Assembly (NCBI GenBank): GCA_036250195.1
Contig: JAVHZZ010000011.1
Coordinates: 61,498,919 to 61,562,918 of the forward strand
From: Mixophyes australis
Lineage: Eukaryota; Chordata; Amphibia; Anura; Limnodynastidae
Direction of reading: 5' to 3'
Length of the DNA stretch: 64,000 nucleotides
Shown here piece after piece: positions 1-11,474 of the stretch. The translations under genes were made by a program, and so were the position numbers. How positions within the stretch are numbered: the stretch's first letter is position 1; the number at the start of each line of letters is the position of its first letter. The notes beneath the pieces were generated by a model. That model saw nothing but the letters and a program-made list of their open reading frames with translations. It was not told the origin of the DNA and searched no databases.

Positions 1-602
1 ATGTAAGCAAACTGATTGCGACTTGTACTGTACTATACAATAATTGTGACCTGTACTGTGCATATACACCTGTTATTTATTGCGGGTGCTGGAGGCCTGA
101 TGCAAAGAGTTTCATGATGTTAAAGACTAGCTAGACACTTGTGAATGGCTGATTGCATCTTGACCCCTCTAGCTGAAATGACTTAAATAATTAGTGAGGC
201 TGCTGTGTTATATAAAATAGCAGCCATCAATTTTAATTTCATAATTGATATTTTCATTTGGACTTCAGCAGGACAGAATATTCCCATACCATTTTTGAAT
301 GGGAAAACAATATTTGTTTTTATTTTATTTTAACATTATCAAGTCAAATCTCCATGGTACGTTTACACATTCTCTACTCCAATATGGTGCATAATTGTAA
401 TTTATGTGCATGTGTCTTTTCCTGCTTATTTTCAGGGAGATTTCAGAAAAGGTGTCCAAATGTGCAAGAACCTCTTAGTGTTGTTGTCCTTGCTAATAGT
501 GATGGGGATGATGCTGATAATGTACATGTTAATTTTCATGGACTAAAGCTGCTGATGACAACTGTAAAGAGCGAAGTGCAAATTCTCTGTTATCATCACT
601 TA

Positions 603-801
603 GGGGGAGATCCAATTCCCTGCGTTGTTCTTTAGAACAACGCGGGTTGCATATCATTACCGTTACTACGGTAGTTGATGCACATTATTACTGTTAGTAC
701 GGTGATTTTTCCTCACAGTTCCCTGAGCCGCGAGCATAAATCCGTGTTAAAATTACCATACTAACAGGAATGATGCGCACCCTGGGAATTCAATCTTCCC
801 C
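603..801. mobile_element. Harbinger-type MITE with TTA target duplication
   Basis: A 199 bp element flanked by TTA at 600-602 and 802-804. The termini are imperfect inverted repeats: GGGGGAGATCCAATTCCC on the left, and GGGAATTCAATCTTCCCC on the right read outward. A 3 bp TTA/TAA duplication and G-rich termini are typical of PIF/Harbinger elements. There is no coding capacity. It lies in the kinase gene left of exon 2, probably in the following intron. Confidence 0.7.
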
Positions 802-1356
802 TTAATGTTTGTTATAATTTCATAGGAATTTACCAAGCCAACTATCACTAGGATGGATGCAACAGAGAGGAAAAAATACAGCAGGACACATCCTACAGCA
901 CTCTTCCTAAATGCACACTTAGCAAAATAGCTTCAGTAAATGTGTCTTACAAGCCTGTTGAATCAGCATAATTTCAGGAATTGATATCTTGTGGAGATCT
1001 GAGATGATAAGTATTTAGTTATGTCTCAGAATGACTGAATTGTGCTGCCCACTGCAACCACATAGATTGTAGAATGTTGATAGGAAGTAGGTAGGGATAA
1101 TTAGAGATAGTATTCCACACAGATGGAATAAAAGAACATTTTGAGCAGAAATATGTCCAAATCATGGTAATCAGAATTTCTGTACAACCCTGCAAAATAA
1201 GTTCAACTATAATAATAAGCACTAATATAGAATATCTTTCTTGAGTCATCTCTAATGATAGCTTATGTAACTGCCAGTTAACAGGTATAATTTGTATAAT
1301 AACGCAAATACATTACCTTTTATGTTAGTGTAAGCTGTAAGGTATGCAACACTTAC

Positions 1357-1559
1357 CTGAGGCACAGTGATAGAGTAGAGATCACCAGCGGTTGCCAGCT
1401 CTTGGGCAAATGAAAAATATTTGTTGGTTTCAAAGGCCACTGCAAAGGTTTTAATAATATTTGGGTGTGATGAAAGGCACAATGACACACAATATTCCAA
1501 GAGAAAATTTTCCTTCTTTGTTGAACTTTTTCTCATTAACTTTAGTGTCATAATATTTC
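1357..1559 (-). CDS. SBK-type serine/threonine kinase, second coding exon (partial gene)
   Basis: This exon continues the kinase domain begun at 8780-8933. A pyrimidine-rich acceptor ending in CAG precedes base 1559 and a GTAAGT donor follows base 1357. The 203 nt exon completes a split Gly codon from the previous exon and ends on a codon boundary. The protein reads NIMTLKLMRK, where the Lys of TLKLM is the expected ATP-binding lysine of beta strand 3. An alphaC-like segment (KENFLLEYCVSLCLSSHPN) and a hinge with FAQELATAGDLYSI follow. The FAQE..AGDL hinge and the short LEY-SL segment resemble the SBK (SH3-binding domain kinase) family rather than most other kinases. The catalytic HRD and DFG motifs must lie in an exon left of base 1. 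Kinase identity is firm from the motifs; the SBK assignment comes from memory of the family. No stop or frameshift is seen, so the gene may be live. Confidence 0.8.
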
Positions 1560-2294
1560 CTGAAAGAGTAATAAAGTAAAATCCAATGAAAAAAGGCACA
1601 GACTGTTCAAATAATTGCTAATTAATGGTGCATATATGAGTGCGTTGTGCAAATAATCAGACAAAATCATAATATAGATTAATTGTTAGCATAGAGCAAG
1701 TAAAAAATAAAAGCACATACAGTGAAAAATTGTAACGTTTACTAGAGAACACTGATGGTGAGTTATATCATAATTATAGCATAATTTCTGCAAAACAATA
1801 TGTATGCAAAAATAGTGTATCTACTCCTATATGCTCAACATAGAAGAGAAAATGTGAGTGTATGACTAAAGCACAATAACACACTATTAAGTGTATCAGC
1901 ATGCTATAGATATGCCATTCAGGTGTTTTAATATGTTTAAAGAAACAAAAACGAACAAAAAAACATCTGAGGTCCCTCACTAAGGGTGCTAAAAATACCA
2001 GCACTCAAAGTCTTGGCTGGCAAAATCGCGCAGGGGGGAAGGGGGAGGGGGGAGGGGGGATTTTGGAGCAAACTGCATGTCCTAGTGTTGATACCAGTTG
2101 TTGGGCCACTCTTCATTGCATCTCAACACTGCTCTCCAATACAGAGCTGCTTTTCCTGCTCTAACCACTGAGAGTGAAAATGCTAGGATTTAAATCTGCC
2201 TTACATCCTGCTAAGCACTTTGCTATATAGGATTTTCTATCTATGAAATAATTGTTCCCTGCATTTCTGCTTTCAATCAGTTCTGAGCTGCAGT

Positions 2295-2683
2295 CAGGCC
2301 CGGCGCTCCCATTAGGCAAGGTTAGGCACTTGCCTAGGGCGCCGGGCTCTGGAGGGCGCCCTCCAGAATGAAAATTTCTTTAAAAACTGTGCGGCGACCG
2401 CTGACCATACCTGTCACGGCCGCCGCACAGCATTCAGATGCATGGGGGAGGGGGGAGAGGCTATTGCTCACCACCGCCGCCTCTCTGCTCCGTCTCCTCC
2501 CCTCCACTCACTAGTGTCAGTGAGTGGAGGGGAGGAGACGGAGCAGAGAGGCGGCGGTGGTGAGGTAAGGAAAGACGGGGTGAGGGGGAGGAGGGAGGAG
2601 GGCGACGATTTTTTGCGGGGGGAGGCTGGTGCGCAGATTTTGTAAAAATGCCTAGGGCGCCATGGAGGCTAGCACCGGCCCTG
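2295..2683. mobile_element. Non-autonomous hAT transposon
   Basis: A 389 bp element with termini CAGGCCCGGCGCTCCC and the reverse of AGCACCGGCCCTG. It is flanked by a perfect 8 bp target duplication GCTGCAGT (2287-2294 and 2684-2691). Both features are diagnostic of hAT. The core is a perfect 45 bp fold-back described separately. It was inserted into another repeat-like sequence inside the kinase intron. Confidence 0.9.
2467..2564. repeat. Perfect 45 bp inverted repeat inside the hAT element
   Basis: Arms 2467-2511 and 2520-2564 are exact reverse complements, separated by an 8 base spacer. Because the region is a palindrome, open frames on both strands here read the same peptide and are not genes. 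Confidence 0.95.
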
Positions 2684-3190
2684 GCTGCAGTGGCTGCAGT
2701 GCAGGTGTCCCATTCCTTGTGAGCTGATTGGAACACTTCACCATAAAAACCCTTATTTGCCATACACTGAGGCTGGGAGCAGTGATTGACAAGTTTGAAC
2801 TCGGTTACTGTATTTCTAACTGTTTTTACTGTATTTGGCTCTTATATCCTGACCTGTTTGCTCCTCTCCCTGCACAGGCCCATGTATCTTGACCTGTTTG
2901 TTCAAAATGAGCAGACCTGATACATGGTTGCTACATTCACACTATGTTACTTTACACCAGAAATACCTCCATTGTTCTAGTTCACATTCACATATTGCCT
3001 CACATATACCTGCATGACTCCTCTGTTACCCTGAGCCTATTCATCACACCAGCAAAACTTTAGACATTGTGTATTTCCTGTCTGCTTGTGAACTCTTGAA
3101 TAAATACTTTGTTGTTTGTAACTGCAACGTACATGGTCAATCCTCTGATTTACCTGGCAAAGTGGCTCTGTATTGATTAGTGTGACAGGT
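2684..3190 (+). other. Unassigned transcript-like repeat right of the hAT element
   Basis: GC-balanced sequence unlike the AT-rich flanks, with a polyadenylation-type AATAAA near 3100 followed by a GTTGTTTG-rich stretch and ending near GTGTGACA. This layout resembles the R-U5 end of an LTR. I could not find a matching start or a target duplication, so it is left unassigned. Confidence 0.3.
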
Positions 3191-3238
3191 ATAGAGTCCG
3201 GCATTCACAGATTGGTTTTTCTAGAAGCATGCAAGTAA

Positions 3239-3242
<4 letters not shown>

Positions 3243-3286
<44 letters not shown>
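3243..3286. repeat. (AT)22 microsatellite
   Basis: Uninterrupted AT dinucleotide run of 44 bases. Confidence 0.97.
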
Positions 3287-3289
<3 letters not shown>

Positions 3290-3491
3290 GGAATTTACTA
3301 ATTTACAAGCAGAAGAAAGAAAAGGACACCCAACAATAGTAGAAGACCAATAAATGGGTAAAACAGTATTTCATTTGGGGGGGCTGTTTTCTGCATGTAC
3401 ATGTGCATATGCATGTGACTACTTTGTGAACAAATTTGTGCAATTTATACTAGGCAAAATGTCATGGTACTCAGTCTGTATCAGACCCTTA

Positions 3492-3666
3492 GGGCTAGAT
3501 TTACTAAGCTGCGGGTTTGAAAAAGTGGGGATGTTGCCTATAGCAACCAAACCGATTCTAGCTTTCATTTATTTAGTACCTTCTACAAAATGACAGCTAG
3601 AATCTGATTGGTTTCTATAGGCAACATCCCCACTTTTTCAAACCCGCAGCTTAGTAAATCTAGCCC
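3492..3666. mobile_element. Fold-back MITE with TTA target duplication
   Basis: A 175 bp element made almost entirely of two inverted arms of about 70 bp with only a few mismatches. The ends begin GGGCTAGATTTACTAAGC. TTA flanks it at 3489-3491 and 3667-3669, suggesting a Harbinger-type insertion. It has no coding capacity. Confidence 0.85.
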
Positions 3667-3918
3667 TTAGTGTTGACTTTTTAAGCTACTTTGAAGGTAA
3701 TTTAATCAATTTAAAGATGTGATATGAATTATAAATACAGATGAGCAAATCTATATGTAGTTCACATCATGGAATGCAAACAACAAAGCAAATTTGGATG
3801 AATGTACCAACATACTTTATTCATTTATTTTATCATTGAGAGAGCCATATATTGCACTGCTTCAGAACTCCTGGAATGATATATACTATAACTTTTTTAT
3901 TTTTAATTTCTTCAAAAT

Positions 3919-4496
3919 TGTCAGGCGCCTTCCCCGCATGCACATTAAGTGCCAGGGACGGCTGCCTTCTCTGCCCCTTGCGCGTCCCTTTTCTTCCTGG
4001 TCTTGGCCAGATGTTCGGGCGCATGGAGACATCAGCAGCTCCTTCCTGTCAGTGGTCAGCTGCTCTGACCGCCTATCCCACGTCTACCAATGACAGAACA
4101 CTGCTACCTATTTAAACCGGGCTCTGGCACCATTAGGGCACCAGAGTATCTAGGTCACCTAGTCTCCACCTAGTCTCTATTCTGCCTGACACCCAGGATT
4201 CTGACCCAGTTCTGAATGACTATTCATTGGATCTCCCTCTGCACGTTCTGATCCTCTGGTATTGACCTTCGGCTTTCTGATCCTGCTCTTGCCTGCTCCC
4301 TCGGTTCCTGGATTGACCCCGGCCTGTACGACAACTCTGGCTCACCTACACTTCGCTGCTAGCTATCTGGGAGGGCCGCGACCTGCACATCTTTGCAGCA
4401 AAACCCAAACTCCCTTGCGTGTTAGACTCCACGCCTCCTAGATTAGCAGCACCAATACCGGCAGGTAAGACTTTCAGAACAAGTATATTCCTGACA
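3919..4496 (+). mobile_element. Solo LTR of a Ty3/Gypsy element
   Basis: The ends are TGTCAGG...CCTGACA, a matched 7 bp terminal inversion. A TATTTAAA box lies about 190 bases inside, after GC-rich U3, and the rest is CT-rich R/U5. The flanks AAAAT and AAAAA form only an imperfect 5 bp duplication. No internal coding region adjoins it, so it is a solo LTR. Confidence 0.75.
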
Positions 4497-5939
4497 AAAA
4501 AATGGTAAATGGAGAAATGTCAAAAAAATAAACAAACTAAAAGCACAGCGTGTACAATAAAATCTTTAACCATTACACATTTCATGCATAACATTTTTGT
4601 CAGTTTCCAGTTTTATGCAGCTAAAGTTTCAATGGAAAATAATAACCCCTTCCAATTTTTCAAATGGTCGATTGTTATCTCTCTATATGCTAGTTTTGTT
4701 TATGTTATTTAAAAGTTATTAGCCCCTGAAAATAGTTGTTCAATACAACCTTAATTTTTCAAAGACAGCCGCCATCAGTAAAATTTATTACTTTTTAACA
4801 CTTACCTATATGGCACCTATACGTTGCACAGCACTTTACAGAGAATATTTAATCATTGCATGGTTTGTAAACTGCACACAAAATCACATAAAAATGTGCA
4901 GTTTTGCAAAATCAAACTTTGATATGTTACCACTATAGACATTATCTTAACTATCTGACAATCAATTAGAAGATTATGTTTGTGCAACCAAAGATGAGCA
5001 ACAATTATCTGATGAGAAAGAATGCATGGGTATTGTGGTTTGTGCTGGAAGACAATCATAGGTGGAATATGTCGAAGGCTTAGGTAAATATTAATCACTA
5101 TTTGTGCTGTATTCTCCAAAGTATTGATTCAGGATAATGTATCCATGTGTCTTTTATAACTTTTGAATACCCAAAACAAGACTGGCTGAGTAGGATCATT
5201 ACACTAGAAGTCAGTAGCTCAAAAGGTGTATCTAAGCACTATTTTTCTTATCATATTTCCGACCCTTTCTCAAAAAACATAAATTACCCTGCGGAACTTC
5301 TATCATAGTTAATCATTATAGAGAAGTCCCAAATCCTCAAAGAATAAATCACTTGAAGATAACTATGGATTTATTTAGGCTCAAGACTGAGGAGCTTCTT
5401 AAAGTTGGAAATAGTTACCCCCACTTGTCACTCTTCTGACCCAAAATTATCACGGTCTCTTTTTCAACTGTCTCTAAAACAGTTTCAAGTTCAGCGATCC
5501 GCAGAGAAGCTCAGTTGCGATTAGTGAGAAGCTACAGCCAGTAAGGGCTTAACATGATGAGCAAGAATTTCCTGGAGGAAACTGGTAGAAAGACAATCTA
5601 AGACTGTTTGGATTTGGTCTGGGAGAATCTGAACCATAACTGCACATTCACCAGATTTGGCATGGACCATGAGAAGCACAGAATCAGCTAAGGGAGCTGC
5701 TAAGTAGAAGCCGGATAGGGTAAATATCTTACAGGAAAAAACACACATCTCTAAAAAATAAAAACCTGTAATTTTTAACCTTAGAATTAATAAATAAATG
5801 TTTATTCCATGTCCAGATTATAATCAGTTGGTAAACTTTTCATATTTTCTCATAACTTTTAGCTTACAGGCTTTATTTTCCATCCATGAAACTCACTAAA
5901 AGCCCTTGTTTATTCACTCTATTAACCCCTTACATGTGG

Positions 5940-6660
5940 CCTAAAGAGCCCAATTCATTAACAAACACAAAAAGAATGTAATGTGTGTTTTTCAATAAAA
6001 GCACATACATGGGGCATATGTGTTCTCCGTTGCAGATACGTGTGTTAATGAATAGTGGTCTAGGTCCACTTTGCTCTTACAGGCAATGTACTGCAGTCCA
6101 ATACATATGTGGAATATAGTCACAAATTACCGCACAGAAAAATTAAAAACCATTCAATGATTGTCACGTGTTAATAATATAATCATTAATGACAAAACAT
6201 TAAAAAATAAAAAAAGGTTTTTTTCATCCCCCCGTAAAATACATGTCAGGAAAGTCTACTGTAGATTAAATACATTTTTACAGTTTCTCCTTATTGCAAA
6301 CACATGTTCTAGCATGCATACACAGCCATCATCTCTAGTAATTGCCACTTACACCCGAACTGCAGCTTATGCAAGTGATACGACTGAAAATCACAAACCT
6401 TTGAGATGCCTAAAGCTTGAATTGAATGCTGCTGCATGTGCTCAAACTTGGCAAGCCCTTACTGTACATTGGCTACATACATGCGCCAATTCCCCTCCCT
6501 GTTCTGTCCCTGAAAACGTAGGCTGTAGTAAGGGTCCTCTACACTCAAAGATTACGTGGACATTGTTGCACTCTCTGGAATATACTGTAGTTCTTGGATG
6601 CTCAATGCAATTTTACCCACCATTTCCAGGACTTGTTCTGATAGATTATCTCCATAACTG
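5940..6660 (+). repeat. Interspersed DNA repeat, copy A
   Basis: Shares extended similarity with 14585-15320. The order of blocks is the same: a terminus resembling CCTAATTCA, an A-rich stretch, a GCATACACAGCCATCATC-like block, then a conserved tail containing TGTTC(T/C)C(T/C)CTGAAA. The 168 codon open frame inside is not conserved in the other copy, so I read it as chance. Its terminus resembles the GGGCCTGATTCATTAAGG class of MITEs in this window. Confidence 0.5.
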
Positions 6661-7039
6661 TAAATGAAAGATGTGACAAGACTGGGCACCACAGTGGGAA
6701 TATCGGGTCAACCTGATCTGTCAGTCAGTGGGCCAATTGGACAACATCGGCCCACTCTGTTTTTTTAAATGCCGGATCCAGCATTGTTTGGCGATCAAAG
6801 AGGGAGGGGGAGGAAGCCCATGGGAAGTATGGAACAACCATGGACCCTGTAACATAGCAAAGCAGTGGAAGGGGTTAACTTCAGGAGGGACTGAGTGCTG
6901 TCTAAGTTTTGGAGGAGGGAAGGCCAATTATTGCCCATTGTCTTCCACAGGTCTGGCCCAGACTTTTAGACAGGGAAACAGCAGGTGGACTACTGCTGAG
7001 GTCATATTCTACCTCCACCCCTATTACCACCTAGATTCC

Positions 7040-7860
7040 ATCCAGTATCAAAGAAATTTGATCATGGGCCAGGGGGTAAGGGAGGGGTGGCAAGGAGGGG
7101 GAGATTTTGGGGATGAACAAAAATGGAAATCAGAAGGAGAGAGGAGTTTGGTGCTGGACAGAGAGGTCTAAGATTGATGTTGAGTAGATGTACTCTATCA
7201 GTTCAGTGCCAGAGAGGATTGTTTGAACCAGGAACCTATTCAGTCAGATCGGGTGCTAAACTTCTATGACTGATTTATTATCACTCCATCAGGAGACACT
7301 CGCAGATTCTAGGGAATTGGTGAGCCTACATTGGTAGGGCAACTGATACCAAGAGTCCCACCAAGCTGGTGGAGATCAGCAAGACACACAGACTCACCTA
7401 ATGGATCAGGACTCCTGACCTACCTGGATTTCAACTGTTGACTTTTTTGCCAGAAGTTTGTGCCTGTTAGGACTCTGAGCTGGGAGGTAACCTGCTGGGG
7501 ACTTTGATGGGATTTTTACTCACACTGGTGAATTTACTGACACTTGGTAATAATAGTTGGGGGAACACTTTTATCCTTGATGAGCACTGTTGCATTTACT
7601 TTGTGTGTACAATTTGTTTAAATAAAGAATTATATCTTTCTTGTTTCCTTACCTGTGTGATCAGTTAACCTATAGGGCCGGGTACATAGAATACTATGGC
7701 TCCAACCCCGGGGTCCTCACAAAAGCTGTTTGGAGGAGATAAACAGAGTTGAGTTATTAGGAGAGATCTCAGCTACATATGAGTACTGGGACCAAGCTAA
7801 ATGTAACAAATGGTTGGGGCTTCAAGGGAGTAACCATATAGGGAAGGGAGGTGATTTATG
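7040..7860 (+). repeat. Interspersed LTR-like repeat R1, copy A
   Basis: Matches 11028-11385 (same strand) and 27823-28464 (opposite strand). Shared landmarks are the block GGGATTTTTACTCACACTGG, a polyadenylation AATAAAG followed by CTTACCTGTGTGATCAGT, and TATGG(C/T)TCCAACCCC further on. An upstream TATA-like TTTTAAATAG in copy C and the AATAAAG suggest LTR-derived sequence. I found no matched ends. Confidence 0.55.
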
Positions 7861-8779
7861 AGAAAATAATTTAAGGTGGAGAACCCTTTAAATGAATAGA
7901 AGGGTTGGGATTTCTATGCCCCTGTTGGATGCAGCCCAGTCTGCATTAAAGACAGCGGCACTAAGATGAGCCCCGAGTTCATAACTACATCACCCAGGCA
8001 CCTCTAATGCAGGGAGTAACGGGGATTGTATAAGGACAGAAGAAAAGCTATAGAAACAGCAAGGGGACAGAGATGAAGAGCCAGTTCTCTAGATTCATTA
8101 AGAGCACCTAAGTGGGAGAAATGTAAATCCAGAGGTTGAGTGAGATCTGTGCTGCCATAGGAAAGCGAGCAAAGCATAGTACTTGTTAACGTGAAGTATC
8201 ATCTGGAGTATCGTCTGGATCACAGGAAATTTCAGTTATGCCCCATCCTCCTGCCTTAGCAGATATCTTTCCAAGTGGGGTGTGAGCTTATTATGCCACA
8301 CTTGAAGAACACATTTAGCCTCTTGCTACATATAGACTTGCTGCCCACCAAGTACAGGATTCCCTCAGAGATAAGGTGATGACTATACCACCAACCACAG
8401 ACCATGTAGTTGCCCAGTGGTTTGATTAGCATGACACTGATGTTATCCATAAGTTGTGTCCTTCTCAGTTACCAGATATAAACCAAATCAAAGAGTTATA
8501 CGGTATTCTGGAGCACTGCCTGAGAGACTATTTTTCACCAACATAAGCAGGCTATGTTTTTATTAAAGGCTGGTTATGCATTCCTCCAGTACAATTTCAG
8601 ACATTGGTAACTTAATGTCACTGCAATGCATTATTTTCGGACTCTATATTGATGACTTAATTTTAAATCTTATAACCAGTACATACAAATCTCACAATTC
8701 AACAAATCTTCTACCCCCAGTATTAAGTCAATAAAAACAATTTCACAAACATGTTTTATATATCTGACCTGTGGCTTAC

Positions 8780-8933
8780 CTTGTAACTTATTTTCAACTA
8801 AAAACACACGTCCATAAGAACCACTGCCCAATTCCTTGATGACCCTATATTGATCTTTAAGCTTTATAAGTGGCATAGTCTTTGATGTCAGATTCATCAT
8901 TTCTTGTAAGATCTCTTCATTTTCATCCATCAT
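8780..8933 (-). CDS. SBK-type serine/threonine kinase, first coding exon
   Basis: This exon encodes the N terminus and the glycine-rich ATP loop of a protein kinase. It starts at tandem ATG codons (8933 and 8930). A short acidic lead (MMDENEEILQEMMNLTSKT) is followed by the kinase start LKDQYRVIKELGSGSYGRV, the GxGxYGxV nucleotide-binding loop. The exon ends after KLQ plus one base of a Gly codon, with a GTAAGC donor. The phase fits the acceptor at 1560 exactly, giving continuous kinase sequence across a 7.2 kb intron. A possible CATAG acceptor lies just upstream of the ATG, so a 5' UTR exon may exist further right. The neighbours are transposable elements, which do not interrupt the exon. 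Function in the cell is unknown; the family is predicted to phosphorylate Ser/Thr. Confidence 0.82.
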
Positions 8934-8940
8934 ACCTATG

Positions 8941-9675
8941 TTATGGCCTTACAGAGCTTACGATTATTATCTAGTAAAAACATACCATAGTTATAAAAAG
9001 ATGAGGAAAAACTTTCACAGATATAGTTATCACAAAAAGGTGTACACTTGATAGGGAGAATTTAATTATGGGTTTTTATGGCTGGAAGAAGCCAAATAGT
9101 TCATTGCATGTACATACTTAATTTTCAGATTCATTATTACTTTAGTCTTTAATTGAGTCTAGTAACATAATTGACTTGTCTTCCAGAACATTTTTCAAGT
9201 AAACAAATATAAAAAATATTTCAAAGGAAACATTAAGGTAAAATATATAATGTACATAGCATCTGCTGACTGCATCTAGGTCCCCTTTTCAACCCATCCA
9301 TTACAGACTTACTTAAAGTGATTCTAACATTTCATTTTAATTAATTTTACTTTGCATATGTAAATCCTTATGCTGAAACATTAATTACTCTAAAAAATAG
9401 ATGGCATTCTTCTTTGTAAATAAGACATTGATACTCCCATTAAAAAAAATCACAACTGTCTTTAGCAATGTAAACCTCTAAATATCTAGCACAATAAAAT
9501 ATAAGGTATTTGTTCATATTTAAACAGATTTAAGCTTGCAACCAAATATTCACTTTCATATTTGTGCTAAGTTTCACTGAAATGCAGTTAAAACCATTTA
9601 AACTCACCTAACAGGTAAGGAAACAAAAATGTAGCAAAAGGGTTGATTTTAAACAACCCAATTAAACCGATATTG
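8941..9675. other. AT-rich sequence, no feature seen
   Basis: Upstream of the first kinase coding exon. It should contain the kinase 5' UTR and promoter, but I see no CpG island or clear TATA/Inr signal and no other exon. Confidence 0.4.
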
Positions 9676-9683
9676 ACTGCCAC

Positions 9684-9984
9684 CAGGCGCGGGCTGGCAA
9701 GATGCAGCCCAGGGGGCGCACAGGCGGCCGCGTCACATGACACGTGATGCGGCCGCGTCATCAATGATGCGGCCGCATCGCATGTCATGTGACGCGGCTG
9801 CCTGTGCGCTAAGGCGGGCGCATCACATGATATTATTACTGGCGGCCGTCATGTGATGCGGCCTCCGGTAATAATTAGGTTATAGTGCAGCCGGGGGAGG
9901 GGGAGCTGGGCGGCCCTAACATTGGATTAACTGATTGGCCCAGGGGACCGATGCCCCCCTGCCCCCCGGGCCGGCCCGCCCCTG
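9684..9984. mobile_element. CpG-rich non-autonomous hAT element
   Basis: A 301 bp element with termini CAGGCGCGGGCTGGC and its imperfect inverse GCCGGCCCGCCCCTG. A perfect 8 bp duplication ACTGCCAC flanks it (9676-9683, 9985-9992). The interior has three GCGGCCGC octamers (9724, 9749, 9769) within inverted GCGGCCGC...CACATGA blocks. It is far more GC- and CpG-rich than its surroundings. Confidence 0.9.
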
Positions 9985-10142
9985 ACTGCCACCTAGAACA
10001 ACATTAGGCAACAGTGTCCAGACTGTGCTGGGCTGCTCTCCAACTTTTCCTATCCCCATCATATACACATCAATGCTACATGCTCTACTGTTAGGTGCAC
10101 ACAGCTCTCCCTTTTCGAGCAAAGCCGTGTGAAGAAGGTCAT

Positions 10143-10250
10143 GGACACACAGCAGGAGAGAGAGGGGAGGGGAGACAGCAGGGGAGAGAGGGACGGGGAC
10201 ACACAGCAGTGGAGAGAGGGGCGGGGACACACAGCAGAGGAGAGAGACAG
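10143..10250. repeat. GGGACACACAGCAG minisatellite
   Basis: Three to four imperfect units of roughly 30 bases based on GGACACACAGCAG followed by GGAGAGAG. A run of purines makes long open frames on the minus strand, which I treat as spurious. Confidence 0.6.
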
Positions 10251-11027
10251 TGCAGATAGAAACAATCAGAAACGATCTGCACACTAGCTGCAAAGTGGCT
10301 GGTTCCGGGGGCAGGGTCCACTCACCTCAAGCATACAGTGCCCCATGCTGGGAGGGGGGATTCCAGGCACTAGGACCCCCTCCCTGGGTGTGCCACTGCA
10401 ATTTCTGTGAATTTTAATCTTAGGGCCACTGTTTATTTGCAGTTAATGACTAATATTTGATGTTGTCCCTATAATGAAGCAACAAAATGCAACTGACTTA
10501 GCTAGTTATGGGGAATGATACATTACATTAATTAAAAAAAATTCAGTTTTTTTTGCTTTAAAAGTCTAAATATGTAATATTTAACAGTATATATAGTAAT
10601 ACTTAATAAGTACATCATTTGCATTTGAAAGTTCTCATACATATATCTCATATAAATGTTTATGGTAGTTTGCATAAGCAGCAGAATGAGTAGGCACACT
10701 ACAGATAAGCAAGAACTACTGTGGCTACCACTAATGTAAATAGCTGTAAAGAGAATGACAGGTAAGTGTTTTTACTGACCTATTATTTATGCAATTCTAA
10801 ATGAACCAAAAAGGGAATTTATGCCATCTAGTGGAACAATATGATTTAAGAATGAAAATAAGAGATTCACAAACTCTATTCACACCTAAACAACTGCTGT
10901 TGTGAATGCTAAAAGATTGGATGTTGAGGTATAATCTGATTAGACGAGGAAGTGAGTTCCAAAGGTGAAGTGGAACATGGGAGAAGTCTTAGAAACAAAA
11001 TTAATAAGTGGTAATAAGGAGGAAGGA

Positions 11028-11385
11028 GAGGTGAATTTACTGATACTTGGTTATATTTGGTGGGGGAATATGTTTCCCCTTGGGGAGCTCTGTTACATTT
11101 ACATTGTGTGTACAATTTGTTTAAATAAAGAGGTTATTATCTCTTTATTGCTTCCTTGCCTGTGTGATCAGTGAACCTAGACGCCGGATACCTAGAGTAC
11201 TATGGTTCCAACCCCGCGGTCCTCACAAAAGCTGGTTACTGATTGGAGGAGATAATCAGTGCTGAGAGTTATCAGCAGATATCTCAGCTATATATGAGTA
11301 CTGGCACCCTGATAAATGTAAGAAATGGTGGGGGCATCAAGGGAGCAACCATATAAAGAAGGGAGGTGATTTATGAGAAATTAAA
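11028..11385 (+). repeat. Interspersed LTR-like repeat R1, copy B
   Basis: The 3' portion of the repeat at 7040-7860. It shares GGTGAATTTACTGA, the AATAAAG signal, the TATGGTTCCAACCCC block and the tail GGGAGGTGATTTATGAGAAA. It lacks the 5' half. Confidence 0.55.
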
Positions 11386-11474
11386 TCCCTTACTGTATTA
11401 ACAATAGCATGTTTATTGTATTGAAGGTTAATAACTTTATACATAAATACAATATCAACTTCTATAAATAAATT

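Larger units (their letters stand above)
1560..8779 (-). other. Intron of the SBK-like kinase, filled with repeats
   Basis: This is the intron between the two kinase exons, with GT at 8779-8778 and AG at 1561-1560 on the minus strand. It holds a hAT MITE, an (AT)22 tract, a fold-back MITE, a solo Gypsy LTR and two longer interspersed repeats listed separately. Between these I see no other convincing exon. Confidence 0.7.

Noticed and set aside
258..635. 125 codon plus-strand open frame, with a possible TTTTCAG acceptor at about 435
   Set aside because: No recognisable domain, runs into the MITE at 603, and lies antisense to the kinase gene. Kept out as chance.
2442..2763. Open frames on both strands with the same peptide
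   Set aside because: They are produced by the perfect palindrome inside the hAT MITE.
5521..5748. 75 codon minus-strand frame with a TTTTTTAG acceptor upstream
   Set aside because: Reads protein-like (GFYLAAPLADSVLLMVHAK) but has no family I can name and no downstream donor. It might be a lone terminal exon; the support is too weak to annotate.
6161..6667. 168 codon plus-strand frame
   Set aside because: Lies in an interspersed repeat whose other copy (14585-15320) does not keep the frame.
6728..7171. 147 codon plus-strand frame
   Set aside because: G-rich composition, overlaps repeat R1, no domain.
9916..10321. Three overlapping minus-strand frames rich in Ser, Pro and Cys
   Set aside because: They are translations of the hAT end and the GGGACACACAGCAG minisatellite.
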